The notes beneath the pieces were generated by a model. That model ran no database searches. It was not told where the DNA came from and saw nothing but the letters and a program-made list of their open reading frames with translations. Made by a program: the position numbers and the translations under genes. Shown here one piece after another: positions 1-10,590 of a stretch of DNA of 64,000 bases. Positions within the stretch are counted from its first letter, which is position 1. Each line of letters opens with the position of its first letter. The stretch comes from Ampullaceana balthica (taxonomy: Eukaryota > Mollusca > Gastropoda > Lymnaeidae): the NCBI GenBank assembly GCA_944989445.1, contig CALYLW010001194.1:146515-210514 (forward strand), read 5' to 3'.

Positions 1-55
1 TAGTTTGAGTACCATTTCAGTTAGGTGAGTACTGTTTCATTTACTTGAGTAATTT
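1..55. repeat. 20-bp tandem repeat, edge of window
   Basis: About 2.5 copies of a unit of the form TTAGGTGAGTACTGTTTCA. The same unit makes the array at 7202-7347, so the 7.2 kb between them is bracketed by the same simple repeat. The array probably continues upstream of the window. Confidence 0.6.
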
Positions 56-83
56 TTAAAACTATTTTTCAAAACACTGTATT

Positions 84-270
84 AAGTCCAAACAGCGACA
101 TCACCATCTACCTAAGGAAATGTACGCTTGAAAGGCTTATAAAATCTGCTTATGTAAATTGTTTGGTTAGATATTCACAGATGTCCCCAGACAAAGGGAC
201 TCCGCTGATTGTTATCAACATACTAAACATTGATATAATGTTAACTTTAACGTTTGATTCATATAAAGCA
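84..270 (+). repeat. Dispersed repeat with an inverted partner at 10385-10590
   Basis: This stretch aligns, in reverse complement, with 10385-10590 at high identity. Both copies keep an open frame of about 70 codons that reads ...SDITIY...KSxYVNCxV. Differences between them fall about equally on all three codon positions and mostly change the residue, so the frame does not look protected by selection. I treat it as a transposon or repeat fragment rather than an exon. No family is recognised. Confidence 0.55.
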
Positions 271-371
271 CAATTACATAAATGTACAATAACACAGATA
301 AATTTATATATGAATCTTACTAGGACGAGAATAGCCCGTCTTTTGACATGCGATGTTGGTTGATGTTGGTT

Positions 372-825
372 GTTGATCTTTAATCAATGATGAATGTGGC
401 TGTGAGTGGATCTTTAAACACTGACAAATGTGTATTGTGAGTTGATCTTTAAACAATGACAAATGTGTGCTGTGAATTGATATTTAAACAATGACAAATG
501 TGCGTTGTGACTTGATCTTTAAAGAATGACAAATGTGTGTTGTGAGTTGATCTTTAAACAATGACAAATGTGCGCTGTGAGTTGATCTTTAAACAATGAC
601 AAATGTGCGTTGTGACTTGATCTTTAAACAATGACAAATGTGCGTTGTGACTTGATCTTTAAACAATGACAAATGTGCGCTGTGAGTTGATCTTTAAACA
701 ATGACAAATGTGCGTTGTGACTCGATCTTTAAACAATGCCAAATGTGCGTTGTGAGTTGATCTTTAAACAATGTCAAATGTGCGTTGTGAGTTGATCTTT
801 AAACAATGACGAAGAATGTTGGCTC
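372..825. repeat. 35-bp satellite array (about 13 units)
   Basis: Tandem unit built on GTTGATCTTTAAACAATGAC followed by AAATGTGCGTTGTGA. Units start every 35 bp from 441 to 791; more diverged units lie at 372 and 406. One diverged unit recurs at about 36030-36050, upstream of another copy of repeat family R1, so the array grew from a piece of that family. Confidence 0.9.
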
Positions 826-830
826 TGAGT

Positions 831-2110
831 GATCTAGCTCTGGGCACTAAGTCAACAACTTAATTGTAAATATATAATTCCGCAATACAATTATCTTAGT
901 CTTTAATTAAATATCAACATATTTTGCTTAATGAGGTCATTACAAGACAATTGTTTTTGATCAATGTAAAAAGTCGGAGTTAAAGGGGATATATCTGTTA
1001 TCAATTATCAGTTTATGTAACAAAGCAATGAATAATTTATTATTGTCTGCCTGTATAAGAGTTGTCTGTTAGTCTGTAAGAGTTGTCTGATTGCTCATGT
1101 TGTCTGTCAGTTTGTAAGATATGTATGATTGTTAGGTTTTTCTGTCTGTTAGAGCTGTATGATGTTTTGTGTTGTTTGTCACTTTGTAAATGTTGTCCTA
1201 TTGTCAGTGTTGTCTGTCTTTTTAAGATTGTTCTGATTGTTGAGGTTGTCTTTCTGTCAGAGATGTCTGGTTGGTTGTGTTTCCTAAATGCTAGAGATGT
1301 CTTAGAGTTAGAATTGTCTGTATGTAAAAGTTTTCTGTTTGTTAGTTTTGTCTGCCTGCAAGGATCATTTATAGAAATTAACAATTTCTACTTTTCTTAT
1401 AGTTGTCTGTTAGTTTGATAGAGGTAATTAATTGTTATTGCTTTCCAAGTAAATTCTATATTACATTAGCAAAAACCCATTCAGGATATTTAAGGGGAAA
1501 TAAAATATTTGATCCAAGTTTGAACTCCCATATAATGGACAATTAACAAATTAAAAAACAATGTTTGTCATATTTGACGTGGATCAGATTGTATTTTCCA
1601 TGAACGACGCACTAAAAAGCACCGCTATCTACCTACTTAATATGAGATTGTAATTGAGACAACTTTAAGCGGCAAGATTAATGCGAATATTATATTATCA
1701 TTTTATTTAACTTCGATTAAATTGCAATCTTCAAGTCTATGTGACATGGTATTATCTATTGTATTGCATATACTTTGTATGGTATATAGCTAAATATTAT
1801 TTACAGAAATGTTTCATTCACAATTAAATAAATTTTTAATATCCTAGTTATTTCAAATTAAGAAAACTATAAATTTATTACATTTACCGTCTTGTATAAT
1901 TTTGCCTAGTTGATAGATCTGCACGTTTGTACCGTTTAATTTACTATTGTGTTTAACCAAGTGGCACACCACTTGACTTCGATTTCTTTAAAAAAGGAAT
2001 AAACAATGAATTGTTAGTATTCTCCTACCCCCAGTATAGATTGAGTTCGATTAAAAATAACTTGTCAATACTTCATTTATATATACATTAAAGTATTGAA
2101 GTCTGTTTGT
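831..2110 (+). repeat. R1 interspersed repeat, forward copy
   Basis: Modular repeat shared with 4440-5130, 34115-35100, 35530-37325, 41110-41870 and 46490-46546 plus 50480-51235. Order here: a module with ATATTTTGCTTAATGAGGTC at about 915; a low-complexity TGTCTG-rich stretch (1043-1420); a module with GAACGACGCACTAAAAAGCA at about 1602; and a hairpin-bearing end near 1960-2070 with AAGTGGCACACCACTT. No protein-coding potential is seen: the open frames at 1040-1418 are just the TGTCTG repeat read in two directions. The class is unknown; a non-autonomous transposon is likely. Confidence 0.7.
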
Positions 2111-2130
2111 TAGTTGTTTATGGCTTAGTA

Positions 2131-2790
2131 CAGTGATTCCCAAAGTGGACGCTACCACTCCCTGGTGCACGTTGCAACGTTCAAAGAGGGGGGGGTGGTA
2201 ATGACCACTGGTGCATTTGTTGGGCTGGGGGCGGAGAATAGCTTTAAGGAGGCGGTGATATCTTAAAAGAAATAAAATGATTTAGAAAAATTGATTTATG
2301 TATTCCGCGAAGCTATAATGCCTTCCAGATGACAATGGCATTTAACTAAAATTTGATTTATGTATTCCGCGAAGCTACAATGCCTTCCAGATGACAATGA
2401 CATTTAACTAAAATTCATGGATGTAAAAAAAAATATTAGGATTTATCTTCTTATCGAAAACAAAAAGAAAAAAAATTCCAAACATCTGACTTTGACTAAT
2501 ATCTTTTCAACCGCAACCACATAATATTGCCATATTTAGATTTTGCTTACAATATTTCGTTAATGATTTCGAAATCGGGGAAAACCTCATACTATTGATG
2601 TAGAACTAATTATACTGGTTATATGTACAGAAATAAGTACTGTGCTAAACAAGCCAGCATCGTGTACTATCAAGAAAATGTCATTAACAATATCACATTA
2701 AAAACAATGATTAATGAAATGTTACAAGATGCTGAAGATTTATTGTGTGGCATTTGAAATTCATCGCAGTTTTCTACCCAACTTTTCCAG
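2131..2790 (+). pseudogene. Decayed hAT transposon, 5' half (SCAND3/ZBED-like)
   Basis: Starts at a hAT-type terminus (CAGTGATTCCCAAAG) followed by a G-rich leader. A 66-bp piece (GATTTATGTATTCCGCGAAG...) is tandemly duplicated at about 2290-2420. From about 2500, shifted frames give pieces of a hAT transposase: GKPHTID, then STVLNKPASCTIKKMSLT at about 2640-2695, then EMLQDAEDLLCGI. These match the N-terminal half of domesticated or free SCAND3/ZBED5-type hAT transposases as known from that family. Stops and frameshifts are frequent, and the catalytic C-terminal half is absent, replaced by R1 sequence from about 2800. It is non-functional. Confidence 0.75.
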
Positions 2791-2919
2791 GAAAGGAAGT
2801 TCTATATTTAAATAAATATCAACATATTTTGCTCAATGAGGTCATTACAAGACAATTGATTTATTAAATGTAAAAAGTTGGGGTGATAGGGGTTATGTCT
2901 GTCTGTTATTAATTCTTAA

Positions 2920-3020
2920 GTGGGTTAAAAATTGATCCAAAGTTTTGGCGATAAGGGTGCAAGGGTGCAAGGGTTCAAGGGTGCAAGCAAGCAGACACCA
3001 CGAGTTAATATAAAGGATTT
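2920..3020 (+). repeat. 3' fragment of the AAATCCTTTATA-ended MITE
   Basis: Matches the last 100 bp of the complete copy that follows (GTGGGTTAAAAATTGATCCA, then the GCAAGCAAGCAG stretch, then TAATATAAAGGATTT). The GGGTGCAA hexamer-like piece is locally repeated at 2955-2990. It sits head to tail with the next copy. Confidence 0.6.
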
Positions 3021-3024
3021 AACA

Positions 3025-3520
3025 ACCCGTAAAAAAACAAGTTTTTGACTATAAATCCTTTATTTACGAGTAGTAACTAAACAAATGTTCATTATAATAC
3101 GCAGCGCAAGACCATTCGAAAATACAAAATTGTAGTTGTGTCGTAAAACATGTTTAATATAATGCGCACCGATCATGAATATGTTTATAAAAAGTGTTGT
3201 CAATAAAATACGCACCTTATTGCGCAGACAGAAAGGTTGTTCAATATAATACGCACCGCGACACTCTATCTCAAAAATAGCATGATACATAGGAATAAAT
3301 AAAATAATATAAAAAATCAATAATTTAATTACGGTACATGCGATCGATCTGACATTTTGATACATTGTTTTGTATCATCGGTACAAACTGCCTGCAAAAT
3401 TTCAGCTCGCTAGCTTACGAGGAAGTGGGTTAAAAATTGATCCAAAATTTTGGCGACAAGGGCGCAAGCAAGCAGTCAGACACCACGAGTTAATATAAAG
3501 GATTTTAAAAAGCATTTTAT
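3025..3520 (+). mobile_element. MITE with AAATCCTTTATA inverted ends, copy 1
   Basis: About 450-490 bp, with AAATCCTTTAT near 3053 and its inverse ATAAAGGATTT near 3495. Related copies: 41896-42365 (same strand) and 57476-57975 (opposite strand). Inside are three or four spaced repeats of AATAATRCGCACC. An open frame at 3060-3365 is not conserved in the other copies, so I do not call it a gene. Confidence 0.65.
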
Positions 3521-4436
3521 ACAAGAGAAATTTGCAATATTGTATTCAACATCTTCCACAGTTTCAAAGCGATCGGATGAAGAAAATATTATGTATATAG
3601 CATACATTAAAACAAAATAAAAGATATAGGGGCTCCAGGCCCAATCGGTGCAATATGTAAGGCTGAAAACATTTTTTAATATTAATCTGTATAATAATGG
3701 GTGCAGTTGTCATTATTTGACAAGATCATGTATAATCATAAGGGCAATAAAACGTTTGCGAAAAAAAAATAAAGGTCATTATTGAATCATTTTAAAATGG
3801 GATATCATATTTTATATACAAAGTTTGGTTAAGATCCACCGATTTTCAAAGTAGCTGAAACTTAAACTAATTTTTATATTTTTTATATTGGAAAAAAATA
3901 AATTATGGGCCACCGCCCCCCTGAGTTTCAGTTTTATAATGTTTTTTGCCAGGTACCATCTTAGAAGCGTACTCAAAAATCTCCCAAAGCTTACATACAT
4001 ATTTATACATTGTCATTTTTATAAATATTGATAACAAAGAAAGTCATAAATGGTCCCCCGCCCATTAGTCTAACATAACTTTCAAAAATCTGCTCAATGC
4101 ATTTCATAATGAATATATTTTTCTATATTTCTCAAAATCGTTACAAATGGAAAGTGGAATACACTTTTAAACATTTACTAAACAAGACATTTGGGGCCCC
4201 CAGGGGATTAGGCGTTCAGTGTGCTATAGTAATTTAATATAGACTATTAAGTTTTTATATACTAGGATGGGTCAAGTTCCATTAATTTACTCAGTATCTT
4301 ACGCTTTAAAAATTTTTGATATATCAATAGCTTATATAAAGAACGACATTAAGGGTCCCCCGGGCCCATTCGGTCCTGGATTTAAATTACAAAAATCTGT
4401 TCATTTTATGCAGTTTCCTCATGGATATATTTCTCA
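3521..4436. other. AT-rich stretch, no gene recognised
   Basis: Contains four scattered short pieces of the form GGGCCCCCAGGCCCAATCGG (near 3630, 3910, 4050, 4195 and 4350), spaced 130-300 bp apart. They look like a degenerate long-period repeat. Open frames at 3812-4000 and 4387-4569 have no recognisable similarity. Confidence 0.4.
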
Positions 4437-5130
4437 AGATTGTTAAAAATTTAATGGGTTTGACCGCTTTAATATGAAGTTGTAATTTAGACAACTTAAG
4501 AGGCATGATTATTAAGAAAATCATAATATTATTTTCTTTCTTTATCTTCAGTAAAATTGCTATCTTCAATTTTATGTGACATATTATTACTTATTGGTAT
4601 TGCTTAAATGTTGTATTGCACTTCACTTAATTTTATGTAAAGAAACATTTAATTTGAAGGAAAATTGCATTTTTAGAATCCTAGTTATTTCAAATTCAGA
4701 AAACTATAAATATAGTACATTTATCGTCAAGTATTTATTTGCGTAATTCATAGTAAACACGCGCATACATATAAAATTTAAATATCATAAAATTCTGTTC
4801 ATTTCTGTGGTTCGCCACATGACTTCGTTCTCTTTAATAAGGGATAACATTTCAATGAATTGTTAGGATTCTCTACCACCAGAGTAAATTGATTTCGATT
4901 ATAACAATATCCTGTCACTAACACATTATATGTGTGCTTTCGGCGATCTAGCTCTAGGCACTAAGTCAACAATTTAATTGTAAATGTATAATTCTGTTTC
5001 ATAATGAACAGAATTTTAAATCAAATATCAACATATTTTGCTCAATGAGGTCATTACAAGACAATTGTTTTTGATCAATGTAAAAAATTGGGGTTATCTA
5101 TTTGTGTTATCAATTCTCGTTTTATGTCAG
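4437..5130 (+). repeat. R1 repeat, forward copy with modules permuted
   Basis: The right-hand R1 module (AGACAACTTAAGAGGCA at about 4490 to the TCTACCACCAG end at about 4885) is followed directly by the left-hand module (GCACTAAGTCAACAATTTAA at about 4960). This order is the reverse of the copy at 831-2110, which suggests R1 units were once head to tail. Confidence 0.6.
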
Positions 5131-5699
5131 AAACAAATGATAAACTTCAGTAAACATTTCATTGATTTACCTGATTGAAAAGTAATCTGTATCAACTATT
5201 TACACTTCTCTCCCACTTTCACTTCAAACAATTTTTTATAAACATTTCTAATTGTTTCTCTTTCTTAAAACATATTTTCTAATTCTATCTATAATCTAAT
5301 TTAGATTTAAAATAGGTCCTTCCTGTTAATTTGTCGAATAAGTGGCGGCAAATTAGAGCACACATAAAACTTTGGAGTTATGTGACCTTGATTGACGCCT
5401 CAAAATAAAATTGGCTAAAAATAGTAAACTTTCATGCAATAATCCTTAGGGAGTTTTAATTTATCAAGAGTTAAATGTTTGAAAAGCAGCTTAAGAAGCA
5501 GTAAGTGATAGAGTTGTGACGAATATAAACACTAGAAAATCTATATTTCTAAGATTAGGAGAGTAAAAACAGGGGGTTTTAACGATTTCAAATAGTTTCA
5601 TTTATTTTACTAAATTTTAAAACCCTCTTCTTGTGCTACATCATCATGCTTAACGCATTCATATGTTTAATGTAAAAACATTCTCGCCATTTAGCTAAA

Positions 5700-6330
5700 G
5701 AACTCCGGAGGAAGGGGCTGACCTTTACGGGGTCCTCTGCATAAGTAGGGTGCGCGAGACCCGAAACTAACAACCGCGACGAGGAACTTTGAAGTCCTCT
5801 TAGGGTTAGCTAGGCAGTTAGACAGATGATTACAGTCGCTGTCAGGAACTTAGACGGGGGCACTCGTGGTGGAGAATGGCACTAGTGGTGGAGAATGGCA
5901 CTCGTGGTGGAGAATGGCACTCGTGGTGGAGAATGGCACTCGTGGTGGAGAATGGCACTCGTGGTGGAGAATGCCCCCGTCGATGATGAAAACCATCGTA
6001 CTCGTTGAGGGTCGAGTCATCCAAAGCGACCGTTTCGTCCTCCTTTATAGCTAATTCAGTGAATGGCACTGTATATGGCCAGGTGGGCCAATACAATTCT
6101 AGAAAAAGTGCGATGAAGAACTTTGGTCGGACGTCAGCTCTTAGGAGACTTTCCCAAAGGAAATATGGATGACCTTACCCAAAACTATGTGCTTGGCTAT
6201 TGCGGTTGCCCGCACATCCATGGGTGGTCTACGATGATGTTTCCCCTTAACTTTCGACAGTCCTTGGTTATATAGACCCGTACTCTGTGCCGTGGTGGCG
6301 CCGCAGCTATGACGGGTCGAAGTAGGACCT
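5700..6330. repeat. GC-richer block 1
   Basis: Clearly richer in G+C than the surroundings. It contains the 19-bp array at 5861-5973 and, at about 6270-6295, the 17-mer TGTGCCGTGGTGGCGCC, whose complement recurs almost exactly in GC-richer block 2 near 7424. No open frame is convincing. It may be an unclassified transposon body. Confidence 0.4.
5861..5973. repeat. 19-bp minisatellite (6 units)
   Basis: Six near-identical units of CACTCGTGGTGGAGAATGG; the second has one A-for-C change. Since 19 is not a multiple of 3, the open frames across it in both directions are by-products of the repeat. Confidence 0.9.
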
Positions 6331-7170
6331 CTGAACTCATGTGTAACGTCTTTGTAGAGGCCAAAACCTTACTCAGATGTTTACATATCGTAAAGTTATA
6401 ACCTATCCTTGTGTCTAACATATTTTAACTTCTGATAATCGCGCTGTTCTATACTGCTAACAAAGCCATTAAAAAAGCGTTGTTTAGTAGTGTCCTTTCA
6501 AGCTGACGTAATACCTATTTATATAACATATGAAGTATCAAATCTTGAAGACAACGAAGACAAGTTTATTATACAATACATGTCGACTACAAGGTATTAA
6601 AGTTTAAGAATTATGGCATAAACAAGAGAAATTACAGTGTTGAAATTGGACTAACGCTTTATCTGGGGTAGGAGAATCTTAGCAATTCATTGACATTGTA
6701 TCCCTATTTAAGGGGATCGAAAATAAGTGACGGAGCACTTAAATTAACTTGTTTTTCTATTGAAAGTAAACCATACTGTTGAGAGAGTGACATAGACTGT
6801 ATGGTAACAAAGTACATAATATTAAAGTACATATAACATTTTTATAGGTTCTTATAAATTGGAAATAAAAACAATTTTAAAATCTATTTGTCCTTCAAAT
6901 TTCATGTTTATATACAGTTTTTTATTACGATCAGACAAAACAAATAAGTAACACAAGTCTTTAATATTAAGAGTCTAAGAATATAAATTATATATTAAAT
7001 TAACATTTTTAAAAGAAAAAATTTCTTATCTTAATCGTGCAAAGTAAGTTTGATAAAAACATTTAAAATTTTTATATTAAATACAACAGCACCGGTGCTT
7101 TTAAGTGCATCGCAAACGTGAAACACGATTTCTATTTCTATCATTTAACAATATAGAAAACTATGTATCT
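6330..7170 (-). repeat. R1 repeat, reverse orientation
   Basis: Reverse-orientation R1: CTGAACTCATGTGTAACGTC at about 6331 (shared with about 43951), TTGTTTAGTAGTGTCCTTTC at about 6481, GGGGTAGGAGAATCTTAGCA at about 6665, and the AGCACCGGTGCT palindrome near 7090. The complement of GGTAGGAGAATCTTAGCAAT matches the ATTGCTAGGATTCTCCTACC of forward R1 copies, which ties the two orientations together. Confidence 0.65.
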
Positions 7171-7201
7171 ACCTTTTTTTTCTACATATTATATGTTTTC
7201 A

Positions 7202-7347
7202 GTTACATGAGTACTGTTTCAGTTAGGCAAGTACTGTTTCAATTAGGTTTAAATTAGTGCAGTTTCAATTAGGTGAGTACTGTTTCAGCTAGGTGAGTAC
7301 TGTTTCAGTTAGGCAAGTACTGTTTCAGTTAGGTGTGTACTGTTTCA
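7202..7347. repeat. 20-bp tandem repeat (about 7 units)
   Basis: Units of the form GTACTGTTTCAGTTAGGYRA, with one longer irregular unit near 7240-7260. The same unit occurs at the left edge of the window. Confidence 0.85.
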
Positions 7348-8170
7348 GAAAGTCGAAAATGCCTCCCACTAAGTTGACCTCACAAGGAGGAATGGAATTC
7401 CCTACTGTGATCCGCTACCACGTTGGCGCCACCACGGCAAAGCACAAAAGTCTCAATGGTTAAGACCGCCGCTAAGCGGGCGATCATCAATGACCTACCA
7501 AGGGCGTGACCCCCACTGGAGGGTTTCCTCAGAGCTGGCGTCCACTGCGTTCTTCGTGGTTCATTTTGCTAATCAAACTGGCACTCCTGGTCCTAAACCG
7601 GCACCGCTCAATTACGCTGCTAGTAAAAAGGGGTACGAAACGGTCGCTTCGGATTTACCCGACCCTCAACGTATAATTTAATTTTGATCACGGTCATTGT
7701 GTCTAGGTGCTTTGCCAAAGATCCGTACAGTGACCTTAATAATATGTGACTAGCACATAACACCTGACATAACGGACTTCGGCATTGCTTGCCAGGAGTT
7801 GTCGGTTTAGGGTCGCGGTCAGGTCCCTGACCCTACTCGTCAGTTGAGCCCCGTAGAGGCCACCCTTTCTTGACGGTTACCAGTAATAAACTGTAGGATT
7901 ACTCTTCTTCCTCGCGTAAAGATAAAACTTTATCTATAATGACACTAACCGTCTTAGCCTAAATAACGGATTTCGGCATTGCTTGCAAGAAGTTGTCGGT
8001 TTAGGGTCGCGGTCAGGTCCCTGACCCTACTCGTCAGTTGAGCACCGTAGAGGCCACCCTTTCTTGACGGTTACCAGTAATAAACTGTAGGATTACTCTT
8101 CTTCCTCGCGTAAAGATAAAACTTTATCTATAATGACACTAACCGTCTTAGCCTACACACAGGATCGACC
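7348..8170. repeat. GC-richer block 2 with a 194-bp direct duplication
   Basis: Compositionally unlike its surroundings. The segment starting AACGGACTTCGGCATTGCTT at 7771 is repeated from 7965 with only a few changes, each copy 194 bp. Each contains GGGTCGCGGTCAGGTCCCTG, which can fold into a hairpin (GGTCAGG against CCTGACC). Short open frames (7361-7465, 7490-7681) resemble nothing I recognise. Confidence 0.6.
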
Positions 8171-8869
8171 GTAAAAGGTGTAAATAAACAAACAAACTTC
8201 TAAGTGGGGGGCCTATACGTTATCAACTTTCTCTCTCATTCCCATTTGGTTTATGGTTGGACTGTTGTCAGACTCTTTGGTATTTCTGTTAACTTGGGTC
8301 AAGTGATTTTTCAACGCCCATGCGCGTTCATCTGCACGCGTTCTTCGGCCTTAAGACGTTTTGAAAGGTTACGTACTTGGTTTTTAAAAAAATTAAATGT
8401 TTTATGAAGATACAGTTCAGTAATTCATCTTATTAATATGCCTATACAAACAATATTAAACAACAATTTTAAAAGAATATTTAGACAATGAATATTCCCT
8501 AAACATTCAACAGTGTTACCTAATGTTTAATATTTAAAGCAATCTACAGTTAGACTCGTTAGATGTAGTGATTCACTTACAAGACAAAGACTAATTGTCA
8601 CAATATATTTGGCTATACTACTATAGGTTATACAACATTTTAAATATTGGATAGACGATTTCCTAATAAGATGAACTAATAACATGTTTTCTCTTTAGAG
8701 ATAACAATCGATAATTCCTCTCTGTGACAATTTTGGGAAAAGCATAGACAAAACGTCGAAAAATCTAGAGCCGAAAGAAAAAACCCAGACATGCTAAAAA
8801 TAAACAAATATGACGTAACAAAGCTCCACCACCCGAAAAAAAAAGTTTTTCTTATTTGAAAATGAGCAT
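8171..8869. other. No feature recognised
   Basis: AT-rich sequence. The open frames at 8204-8407 and 8676-8876 are short, of biased composition and without recognisable motifs. Confidence 0.4.
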
Positions 8870-8939
8870 GTTTCAAATCATTTTATTGTCATTTATGTAT
8901 GTCTTTAGTGTCATTCTGCAGTCTAATATCGTTACACGC

Positions 8940-9205
8940 GCGTAGCCCTTTAAAACGACATTAAATAAATTGTAAGCAATCAAATATTTAAGTGGAGCTT
9001 TCATTTCAAGTTGCGCGATTTTTGTGTGACGCCACAGTTCTTAAATACCCCCTCCCTCTTGTCACACATCTCACAAAGGTGTGACCCCTCCCCCTTGTCA
9101 CACATCTCACAAAGGTATGACCCCCTCCCCCTTGTCACACATCTTACAAAGGTGTGACCCCACCCCCTTGTCACACGTCTCACAAAGTTGTGACCCCCAC
9201 CCCTC
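8940..9205 (-). mobile_element. Fragment of the M2 MITE family (GTCCATAAATGACGTCA ends)
   Basis: 8960-9060 aligns with the reverse complement of about 60430-60540 (shared AAGTGGARCTTTYATTT, then GTGACGYYACA, then TTCTTAAA and a C-rich stretch). It is therefore an internal piece of the MITE present whole at 60360-60784. Both termini are missing here; the C-rich part has been amplified into the next array. Confidence 0.6.
9053..9205. repeat. About 38-bp minisatellite (4 units) inside the MITE
   Basis: Units of CTTGTCACACATCTCACAAA followed by GGTGTGACCCCTCCCCC. The unit is recognisable as MITE sequence: ACACATCGTCAC beside a C-run occurs once in the MITE copies near 60430 and 62180. Open frames on both strands here are by-products. 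Confidence 0.85.
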
Positions 9206-9379
9206 TACCCTAGATGCATGTCGGCATTTAAGAACGGCCCCTAAGGTATTAGAATGTTCTACATTTATCCATTGTTTATGTCTCACATTGCATTTTCATT
9301 TGAATTTGATATATTGATAGAAAGTTGTTTTCCTTGATGGATTAATAAGGTAACCCAGTCGATTTCCAAATTCCGGACG

Positions 9380-9705
9380 GAAAGAACGAGAATCATTATG
9401 TGTTTGTTCTTGAATACGGAATAGCAACTAAAGTGTTTTTATAACTATATCTATCTGAACGTATTATTAGATTATCTTTGGTCTATACCATGTATACTTG
9501 ACAGAATATTCTCTCAACGCAGGCAGAAGAAAATAGTAGAGCTGTGACGTTTATCATGAATTCTAATAAAATTGAATATTTTGGCTCATTCAAGCTGTTT
9601 TATCTTGTACCAGATTTCTTTAGACCGATGGCACCACAGCAGCGCCACCTTTTGAATTCCATGGGCTAGAGACATAGATATTATATGTAACATGACAGAG
9701 TGCCT
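9380..9705 (+). repeat. Dispersed repeat shared with 59380-59620
   Basis: Long match to 59380-59620, including TAGATTATCTTTGGTCTATA, GAGAATATTCTCTYAAC and CAAGCTGTTTTATCTTGTAC. No open frame is conserved between the copies. Class unknown. Confidence 0.6.
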
Positions 9706-10384
9706 GAAAAAACTGTTGCCACCTAATGCTTAATTCTATTTTGAAAAATCGATTTATTTAGGATATTAATCGCAAATGTTTATTAATATTTTTTTTAACC
9801 ACGTTTTATTAACTCGCTTTCGTTCCTGTGGATTTGTCTGTCCACAATTTTTCAAATCTGCCAACGTAAAATTAAACCACTTCTGATGGTCCTATAGATC
9901 TCAAAATTTTACCACAAATATATCTTGGATGACAATGTATTGTTATAAAAATTTCAGATCGATGGAATGTATATTATATATCAAAAATTGAATAAGGGAT
10001 AACATTTCAATGTATTCTTAGGATTCTCCTACCACCATTATAGACTGTCTAGCAACCAAGCCTATCCAAGGATGTTCTGCAACCGTTCGGTGACATGTTG
10101 TAACTCCCTTCCAACAGCCGTCTCGACCGGCATTACATGTGCATCGCATAAAAAATACTATTCATTATAGTTAAAATAAATAACTCGTAAAAACAGAGCT
10201 TTTTTCTATAAATCCCAACGCGCATAACTCAAAATAAAGTCTTGGAAGAAATACTGCACTAAAAATAACTCGTTTTAAACGTCCGCGTAAACTTTATATG
10301 ATTGGCTGTAGGAGTCATGTGTGTTTGAGAGACCAATCGCTATCGATGACCGGACAGAACTTAACCTTTTATTATATAGGATGC
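9706..10384. other. Mostly unannotated; two MITE scraps
   Basis: 10161-10200 resembles the end of the AAATCCTTTATA MITE (CTCGTAAAAACAGAGCTTTT). 10250-10285 (ACTGCACTAAAAATAACTCG) resembles an arm of the MITE at 32582-32861. Nothing else stands out. Confidence 0.35.
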
Positions 10385-10590
10385 TTTAAATGATTCAAAC
10401 GTTAGCATTAAAATTATATCAATGTTTATTATGTTGATAACTATTAGCGGAGTCCCATTGTCTGGGCACATCTGTGGATATTTAACCATACAATTTACAT
10501 AAGTAGATTTTATAAACCGTACAAGATTACATTTACTTCGGTAGATGGTGATGTCACTTTTTGTACTTAATGCTGTAAAAGGGACCGCTT
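10385..10590 (-). repeat. Inverted copy of the 84-270 repeat
   Basis: Reverse complement of 84-270 with scattered substitutions at all codon positions. An open frame of 114 codons (10361-10705, minus strand) covers it, but the part upstream of the shared stretch has no recognisable similarity. I do not call a gene. Confidence 0.55.

Noticed and set aside
84..363. Conserved coding exon shared with 10361-10705 (about 70 codons, SDITIY...YVNC)
   Set aside because: Differences between the copies fall on all three codon positions and mostly change the residue, as expected of a neutral repeat. No wider protein similarity is recognised.
1040..1418. Overlapping open frames of 111-114 codons on both strands
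   Set aside because: They are the TGTCTG-rich low-complexity part of R1 read in two directions; other R1 copies do not keep them.
3060..3365. 101-codon open frame, membrane-like
   Set aside because: It lies inside the AAATCCTTTATA MITE and is interrupted in the copies at 41896 and 57476.
5866..6096. Open frames across the 19-bp repeat on both strands
   Set aside because: By-products of the minisatellite; the period is not a multiple of three and the frames have no partners elsewhere.
7771..8158. Hammerhead ribozyme in the duplicated 194-bp unit
   Set aside because: The minus strand has CTGACGAG followed by a 7-bp stem, which fits half the core. The second core strand lacks GAAA (it reads AAAC straight after the stem), and no stem I or cleavable NUH site pairs in place.
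9001..9317. Cys/His-rich open frame resembling zinc fingers (RCVTRG...CEMCDK)
   Set aside because: The repetition comes from the ~38-bp MITE-derived array. Spacing does not follow any zinc-finger class and the frame has no conserved core.
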